This document shows, one piece after another, positions 57,937-64,000 of a stretch of 64,000 nucleotides of DNA; positions within the stretch are counted from its first letter, which is position 1, and every line of letters begins with the position of its first letter. The notes beneath the pieces are model-generated. The model was not told the DNA's origin. It saw nothing but the letters and a program-made list of their open reading frames with translations, and did no database searches. The DNA is from Chloranthus sessilifolius. Its lineage: Eukaryota; Streptophyta; Magnoliopsida; Chloranthales; Chloranthaceae. The DNA lies in contig CM037596.1 in the NCBI GenBank assembly GCA_021018995.1, positions 68,117,367-68,181,366 on the forward strand, in the 5' to 3' direction. Both the position numbers and the translations under genes were made by a program.

Positions 57937-58722
57937 ACAGAGCCCGGTATAGGAATAAACCATCGAAGATTTTTATAGCATCAATTCACAACTAAGGTCT
58001 GTGTTTTTTCTCAATCAAAGTAGTTTAGGATTTACAAAGTAACATCGTTCACAGTTCTCTGAGGTCTTGTCAATAACCAAGGCTGAGGAAGCTGAAGGAC
58101 TGACCCCATAAATTGTTCTACTTTTGCTTTCTAGTTTAGATTTTATTTGCTTTATTTACTGTCTTATAAACATCTTCAAGTTTTAATTTGAATTGACGAC
58201 TCAGGTTGGAATTTGTAGATTAGTGTAATGGTTTTTACTTTTCCATCTTCAATTTTCTCGAACTTGATTGACGCCCAAATTTTAGGAGATTATTGATTAG
58301 ATTAAATCTGTATTAAAGAATTTTAGTTTTTGATTGACGCCCAAATTCTAGAAGACTATAATACGGTGTAATGGTACTGTTTATTTTTATAAATATCCGA
58401 TGACTGAAGATTGGGATTGACAACCTCAATCTAAAGGAGGACTAGGATTTATTTTATGCACTATAGATTAATAATCCATTCTTTATTCATATTTCTCAAG
58501 TAGTTTAGAACCTTAAAAGATAAATATCAATTTTGAAATAGAAATAGAAATAAAGATATACTTCTTCGTGGGAACGATCCTATACTAGCTCTATAATTTT
58601 CATTGTGCGCTTGCAATAGGTAAAGACCTAATTAGATACACACATAAGTAGCAAGTCACTTTACAACTAACTTAGAACCAAAACATCAAGCAAAAGTATC
58701 ATGTAGCAGGAACAGACCAGTC

Positions 58723-60306
58723 TGTAGCGGCCCGAGGACTCCACCCCTCTCTTGGAGAGTCCACTCCCCTTCGAAACTTGATTTCCGAGTCAGATCAAAC
58801 CAGGTCGGATTTCAGAAGTCAAGAACCAATGATTCGAACAAATTGACATATCAAGATTCAAGATGCAAATGATCATGTTCATGTGTGTAAGAAATCCATT
58901 TATCAATAGATGCAAGCGGTACTAAAATCACAAGTTCATGCAAAGACCTCACTGGTGACCATGAGTCGAAGTAAACATAACTTGCATTGGAAATATTTCC
59001 CTACCTTAATGTTGAGTTGTGCGGAGTTCAAATGCATAATTCAAAGCAAATCTTCCATCAATGGTCTCCCGCATTTATCCTAGATCATGACATGTTCATA
59101 TTCTAAGTGTTAGTGAAGAGGATTTGTATGAAGCAAGGCCCTATCAACCTTTGTAGACCAAAAATATGCACCTTCAAAAATAGGGCAACTCGCTGTAGCG
59201 AGCTCCCATAGTCACTACAACGAGTTTATCAGGTGTCCTAATGGCGCACCTAACTCGCTACAGTGAGTTTTACCCGAGCCGATTTGGCCTAAATTCCATG
59301 GCGCACTCACTGCAGCGAATGACTCTGAAGGAACCTTGTGCAACGAGGTTACGAGGTCGCTGAAGTGAGTTCTTCAGAACTCGCAGCCCCTTGGTTCTTT
59401 CTTCTACATTCGAAAACCTAATTCTCTACATAATTTTCCATCCCAAACATATAATCTAACCTAGTTTCATGCCACAAGATCAAATTGTGAATTTCTACCT
59501 TAAACTCTTGCACATGCAACGTTCGAAATCCTCGAAATTGGAGAAGATCGGCATTTCCGCAATTCTCACACGTCCGATCCTAGAAACCTTTACATGCGAC
59601 CGAACTCTCGATGATTTGGTCCAAATTTTGGAAATCTAGATTCACATGATCACATTACGAGGATTTCCTTCCTAATTTCCACGCATGCGAAGTTCCATGA
59701 TCATTGTCGCCGAATTTCTTGGCGCAGCTTCGTATCTGTCTAATAACTCAATTTATGCTCCTCTTCGACCTCACGGTGTCGAAGTCATTGTGTTCTTTGA
59801 GAGACGCAATTGAACAAGGTTTGAGAATAGATCAATGGAGCAGAATCCTCGAAGGAGGAAAATGAGATGGGGTGTGGGGTTTCTCTTCCTTACTCTCGAT
59901 TCTCTCACTCCACAACAGAATTCCATCCAGTTCTTAATTTCTGCGCAAGTGTCTTGGATTTATATTAATGGGAGTCTTGATTCTGTGTGCAGCTGGGTAT
60001 ATCAAGAATGATGTGCTTGTTTTGAAAAATAAAACTCAAAACAAGGGTACCAGTCAAGGTCTCATGCACTTGATAGGCTTTGATACCAAGACAGTATGTC
60101 TACATCCTTAGCTCTTTACTAGTGGTGCTCTCAAGGAGCCTATGTCATTACGTACGCAATTGAATATATACACCTTATTATAAGGGCACACTTTGCATTT
60201 TAATACCATGATCAGTTTCAATCAAAGGCACCGATCGCTCTCGGTCATTGGACATGTATATATACTCGGCGCAATAATTGAGATCAAATTTTTCTAGGGT
60301 GTTACA
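58723..60306 (+). repeat. Chromovirus-like LTR (solo or truncated)
   Basis: Starts TGTAGCGGCCCGAGG and ends GGGTGTTACA, the usual terminal style of Tekay-like chromovirus LTRs. Flanking pentamers (cagtc, atcta) differ, and no PBS of the iMet type follows. It contains five copies of actcgct-NN-agcgagt (59188-59370). A weak TATA-like stretch lies at ~59960. Orientation is tentative. Confidence 0.5.
59188..59370. repeat. ACTCGCT-NN-AGCGAGT palindromic word array
   Basis: Copies at 59188-59203, 59212-59225, 59253-59268, 59305-59320 and 59356-59370, each imperfect and at irregular spacing (centres about 23-51 bp apart). Confidence 0.8.
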
Positions 60307-60489
60307 ATCTAGTAGGCCCACCAAACGGCTATGGCGGTAAATAACAAAATCGTAGGGGTATGTATAAAAAATACAAAATCATAGGAGAAAGTAAGCAAAA
60401 AAAGGCAAAAAGCGATAAAAAGGTTAGTAAAAAGATAAAAAATAAGCTATGGGGCCAACTTCAAGTAGAAGCATCCCCAACCGTAGGCT
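60307..60489 (+). other. Unassigned A-rich segment
   Basis: No gene or boundary; probably a remnant left between the LTRs. Confidence 0.3.
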
Positions 60490-60714
60490 CTCACGAGTCC
60501 TTCGTGACGATGTGCTTGTAAAAAGATGGAGTCTCCATCCAGAGTTTTTGGTGTCCTGGGATACCTCAAAATCAATATATAAGCATCGAAGTGTAAAAAT
60601 ATGACTCTGATTTACCGGTCAACGCCAAAGGCTCTTGGGTAGGGGCTTCGGTTATCAATCGGGAAGGTGTTAGGCACCCGATCGACCCACTCATAAGCGG
60701 TCTCTACTATAGTT

Positions 60715-60736
60715 GAGTATATATATACATACATAC

Positions 60737-60769
<33 letters not shown>

Positions 60770-60772
60770 AAG
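60715..60772. repeat. TA-rich microsatellite
   Basis: Alternating ta with a few catac interruptions. It overlaps the position of the plus-strand TATA-like box in the partner LTR. Confidence 0.85.
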
Positions 60773-61472
60773 AGAGCAAGCGAACGGCACTTCCTCTTGC
60801 CCGAAAGCACTATGATCCTATCAAGCTCTCTCCCAATCGAAATTTCGGTGACGTAACGACTTGAATCCTTGGATAGTGGAAAAGCAAAGAAGGAGGAATA
60901 GAGGGGAGAGCCGAAGCTCTCAGGCCCTTGTAGAACCATGGTCGGATCTTCGCATGGATGCATCACAGGTAAGCTTCCGATAGAAATAGGCTTAGAGAAA
61001 GGGTTCTAACTTGCTATGGCTTGGAAGGATTGATGGTTGTTGATGAGGGATGTATGAGGGCTATGAGAGATGAGCTAGGGTTTCAAGGTTGGGAAGGCTT
61101 GAGCTTGGAGAAGAGGAGACAAATGGGTAGAGTTTCTTCCCTTGGAAATTTCAAAAGATACCTTAAACAAGGGGGGGGGTGACTCTCTATTTATAGAGGT
61201 TGAGGTGATTAGTGAGGGATTATGTCAGTAATTGGTTTAGAAATTAGGTATTGGGCCATATAAGGTTTTCTAGCTTTTCTAGGGCTTAGAGGGATGGAAA
61301 TTGGGTTTTAATGGTAGATGACAGGGTGGGGGTTTAAGTGGCAAAAGGGTTAGGTTTTAGGTCAGTTGGGTCACTAGGGTCCTAAAGAAACCCACCCCAA
61401 ACTTTGGGGTGGCCGACAAGTCAAACCCCCAAGGCCCAACTCGGCCATTTTTGCAAAAAATTAAAAATAATG

Positions 61473-61501
61473 GGCATGTGTGCATACTATACACACATGC
61501 C
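61473..61501. repeat. 29-bp palindrome in the truncated LTR
   Basis: Left arm ggcatgtgtgcata, centre c, complementary right arm with one mismatch. Confidence 0.85.
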
Positions 61502-61574
61502 TATTTTCAGGCTATTCAAACTAGGGAAGTTGGCCCCCGTGCTGGTGGGTTCTAAAGAAAAAGCCAAAAATGGT

Positions 61575-61599
61575 CATGCATGCATACTATGCACGCATG
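61575..61599. repeat. 25-bp palindrome, second copy
   Basis: catgcatgcata, centre c (61587), tatgcacgcatg: one mismatch. Centre-to-centre distance to the first is 100 bp. Confidence 0.85.
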
Positions 61600-61951
61600 T
61601 GTAATTTCCTGCATTTCACATCATTCTTCAAATCACCATAACTTTTGATGTACAACTCGGAATTCGGCGATTCTTGGCTTGTTGGAAAGCTGGTAACCTC
61701 TACTTTCAAATGATATAGGTATTAGCTCTAGAAAAGGTATGAGTTAACTTTGTCATGCCTCTTTCTATCCACTATTTTGGTGGGTTCAAGTCGGATTCTA
61801 TGGGCCTGGTTAGGCTCTCTAAGGGTTAGGGATGGATCCTAAGGGTTTGGGTTATTCCTAAGGGTTCAGGAAGTGCTTTAGGAAGCTCGGGTGTACACCT
61901 TTCTTCAATGTACGTGTCGAACATGCCTTGGGCCACATTTGGGTGTCTACA

Positions 61952-62459
61952 CACCCCCAGAACCATTATAAGTGATGAACGTTCACACTTTTACAATATA
62001 GCATTTGAATCTTTGATGAATAAATAGTTCATCATTCTTAAGGTTGCAACCCCTTATCACCAGCAAAACGAGTGGGCAAGTAGAGATTTCAAATCATGGA
62101 ATTAAGCAAATCTTAGAGAAAGCCGTTAGGGCCGACCGAAAAGATTGGTCACAACGGTTGACCGATGCACTTTCGGCTTATCGCACTACTTATAAAACTC
62201 GATTGGAATGTCTCCTTACCGACTAGTTTAAAGGAAAGCATGCCACCTAACCGTGGAATTGGAGCACTGTACATTTTGGGCCATAAAAATATTTAATTTT
62301 GACATGAAAAATTGGATCGAATAGTAAGCTTCAAGTAATCAAATTAGATGAAATCCTGAAGGACACTTATGAGAATACCAAGATTTACAAAGAGAAAATA
62401 AAGGTGTTTCATGATAGGGCAATTTTTCGTAAATCATTCGCTTCGGATAAAAAAGTCTT
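61952..62459 (+). pseudogene. Athila integrase fragment (core and C-terminal part)
   Basis: Begins mid-core with PRTIISDERSHFYNIAFESL (second catalytic Asp), then after stops VATPYH and, in the open stretch 62044-62226, [19 protein letters not shown] (catalytic Glu) and [19 protein letters not shown]. Further on, YENTKIYKEKIKVFHDRA is readable. It is cut at both ends by LTRs (61951 and 62460). Confidence 0.8.
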
Positions 62460-62714
62460 TGTAACAACCCAAAAATTAGAACTCGTGTAAACCATTTCTG
62501 TACATGTGCCGGCACGGTGCGTGGTGGCGTTCCAGATTTAATGATATCCATTAGAATGTGTGTATGAATGAGCACCTAATATAGGTGTATAGAGTTCGCA
62601 AGTGAACCAAGTTGTTGTGTGAAACACCAAGTGGGGTGTTTGTGCTTCATAAGGAAGATACCCATGTTACAAGAAAAAGGGGTAAAAATTCATTTGCCTT
62701 CTTTTGTTTGAAAA

Positions 62715-62775
62715 CCTAGAAAGGAGAGGAAGAGAGGAGGAAGAAAGAGAGAAAGAGAGAAAGAGAGAGAAAGCT
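62715..62775. repeat. GA-rich low-complexity tract
   Basis: Runs of gaga/gaaag with few interruptions. Confidence 0.8.
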
Positions 62776-63229
62776 TGGAAGGATGTGTGCTTGGTGCTCG
62801 AGATTATGGGAAATCTAAGGTAGGAATCACTCTCGTCGTTCTTGTAGATCGGAGGAGCGACCTAGAGAGAGAAGGTTGTGTGTGTGGTGAAGAGGAACAT
62901 TCCTCTTTGAGGGATTGTTGATCTCCCTCTCAAATCTTCATTTAAAGCTTTGAATATCACAAGAGAAGCGAGGAGAAGATCGAAGTAGTGATCTCAGGAG
63001 CGTGAAATCCGAAACCCTTCTAAAAGGCATCAAGAGATACCTTGAAATGATCTCAAATCAATGCAAATAAAGAAGGTAAGATCTTGTGAGATTGATTACT
63101 TGTGTGTGGATTAGTGACCATAAATAAGGGCAATAAATGCCTTAAGAGAGTTGTAATTAATGTGTATAAGGGTTAGGTAAGAGGAAAAGAGAAAGAAAAC
63201 TCGATTTGATGGAGAACTCCCAAAATCCT

Positions 63230-63500
63230 GAAAGTCGCTCGCACGACTTTGACCCTCGCTCGCGCGACATGGACTTGCTTGCGCGAGAGAAGCTTCAAAA
63301 TAGGAGTGAAAAGGTGTTTGATCAGTCGCTCCAGCGACTAAGAAAGAACTGGAGAAGTCGCTTACAAGACATCAATTTCACTCGCGTGACTGTCTCGGAC
63401 CGTGAGCTTAGGAAAGACAAGCAAGCCACAGTCGCTTGAGTGAGCGCACGCGACTGTGAGGTGCCATATGACTCGCTCACGTGACCTTGAAGCTTGCGCA
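63230..63500. repeat. GTCGCTCGCGCGAC word array
   Basis: About nine degenerate copies (near 63234, 63255, 63281, 63327, 63357, 63379, 63431, 63471, 63495), for example gtcgctcgcacgac and gtcgctccagcgac, mostly self-complementary and spaced irregularly. Confidence 0.8.
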
Positions 63501-64000
63501 CATGACTGAGCAACTTAAGGCAAATTCAGAATTTTCTTCGAGAACTCTCTGAATCTTTTGTGTGTGTGTTCTTTTAAGCATTAGATAATGATCCTTGAAT
63601 ACCTTAAAATGTAGGTTGGATGTGGACTATTGCTTAGATGTTCTCACTTCATTTTTGGCGTGATTTAGTGTGAACTTCGTAAGAGGTAGGTGTTAGTCAC
63701 TTAAAAATGCTATGTTTCACCTCCTAACCTAGCCTTTACTACACCTTAGAGTCATCTAATAATTATGTTTTCAGGATATTTTGTAGTTAAGAATAAAACT
63801 GCAGCTTAGTGCAACAGTCCACACTTTGGAGGCCAAGAAGAGAGAGTTTTGAAGCCAAATCTTGGATCTGATTGAAGAATATAGAGCACACCATGGTGGT
63901 ACACGCCATAGTGATCATTTTGATTGCCTAAGTGTTCCCAAGCCAACAGATGCAAGGAAGATGGACCCAAGCAGAGGGGTCTGCTACAGCAGGCTATGCA

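Larger units (their letters stand above)
54925..58640 (+). mobile_element. Element 6: 3' part of an Athila-like element
   Basis: Right of the element 5 LTR. No coding region is readable. Recognition rests on an internal purine tract (55405-55445, aatgaggacattgtc then tttgggggg), a block at 57060-57140 that is the reverse complement of the 3' domain of elements 1, 2 and 4 (cctaggggtttaaaggcttg, cgaaagtggcattt), and an LTR-like segment from ~57190. The left remainder should lie left of the window beyond elements 5 and 3. Confidence 0.6.
57190..58640 (+). repeat. 3' LTR of element 6 (ends approximate)
   Basis: Placed by the 3' domain ending at ~57185 and by order: palindromic words at 57566-57619, TATA box, then an R/U5-like stretch with gggaacgatcctatacta (58570). 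No terminal repeat or PBS could be fixed. Confidence 0.45.
60490..61951 (+). repeat. Truncated Tat-type LTR related to that of element 5
   Basis: Homologous to 53470-54924 (shared blocks: tttttggtgtcctggg, taggggcttcggttatc, cttcctcttgccc, caccataactttt, gttggaaagctgg), ending in tgtctaca at 61951. The TGTAGACACC start is missing. Its two palindromes (61473-61501, 61575-61599) have sequences unrelated to those of the partner LTR. It abuts an Athila integrase fragment. Confidence 0.7.
62460..64000 (+). repeat. Start of a chromovirus-like LTR, running out of the window
   Basis: Starts TGTAACAACCCAAAA directly after the integrase fragment. The expected duplication is gtctt (62455-62459). It contains a GA-rich stretch (62715-62775) and a CpG-rich palindromic word array (63230-63500). 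The end is not reached within 1,541 bp. No gene is called; the open frame at 63206-63439 lies on the word array and is not credible. Confidence 0.55.

Noticed and set aside
58723-60306. Clean solo LTR
   Set aside because: Flanking pentamers differ (cagtc, atcta), so the solo-LTR origin is not shown; kept as LTR of uncertain status.
60691-60966. Minus-strand frame ending in a Tyr/Ile-rich run
   Set aside because: The run is translated TA microsatellite inside an LTR.
59188-63500. CRISPR-like arrays (short repeats with spacers)
   Set aside because: Plant LTR context; repeats are degenerate palindromes with irregular spacing and no cas genes.

Overview
The window is angiosperm (flowering-plant) nuclear heterochromatin made almost entirely of nested, decayed Ty3/gypsy LTR retrotransposons. 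Evidence: primer-binding sites that match the Asp-tRNA type of Athila elements, Athila-type gag-protease and integrase, Tat/Ogre-type pol with an extra (archaeal-like) RNase H and a G-patch, LTRs of about 1.5-2.4 kb, and heavy AT richness. No host gene, tRNA or rRNA was recognised, and the species cannot be named from this sequence.

The insertions can be ordered by their junctions. An Athila-like plus-strand element (element 6, 54925-~58640) was hit by a Tat-like plus-strand element (element 5). Element 5 is visible from 40098 to 54924; its 5' LTR should lie left of the window. Element 5 was hit by a minus-strand Tat-like element (element 3, 18238-40097), whose left part is also outside the window. 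Element 3 was hit twice: by element 4 (25459-36085, target duplication GCTTC seen on both sides) and by element 2 (1-18237). Element 2 in turn carries element 1 (7408-15072, duplication GTCTC seen on both sides) inside its gag gene. This gives at least five insertion levels.

Element 2 has gag, a zinc knuckle and protease, but no RT or integrase. In their place is a broken plant-transposon/env-like ORF, headed by an LTR-like promoter cassette. Element 1 is a non-coding LARD-like relative that keeps only a scrap of that ORF. Element 4 is a mosaic: the element-1 backbone with a decayed Athila pro-RT-integrase block and a detached LTR fragment spliced in. Elements 3 and 5 are Tat-type with gag, CX2HX4HX4C knuckle, protease, G-patch, RT, RNase H, second RNase H and integrase, all full of stops and frameshifts; element 5 also has ~0.87-kb tandem repeats in its 3' region. 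Right of 58723 lie a chromovirus-like LTR, a truncated LTR related to that of element 5, an Athila integrase remnant, and the start of another chromovirus-like LTR.

The most unusual observation is that every LTR family here carries dispersed copies of its own short, mostly CpG-containing, self-complementary word. In two related LTRs (53380-54924 and ~60490-61951) the palindromes sit at the same positions, about 100 bp apart and the same distance from a TATA-like box, yet have unrelated sequences. The structure is kept while the sequence is replaced.
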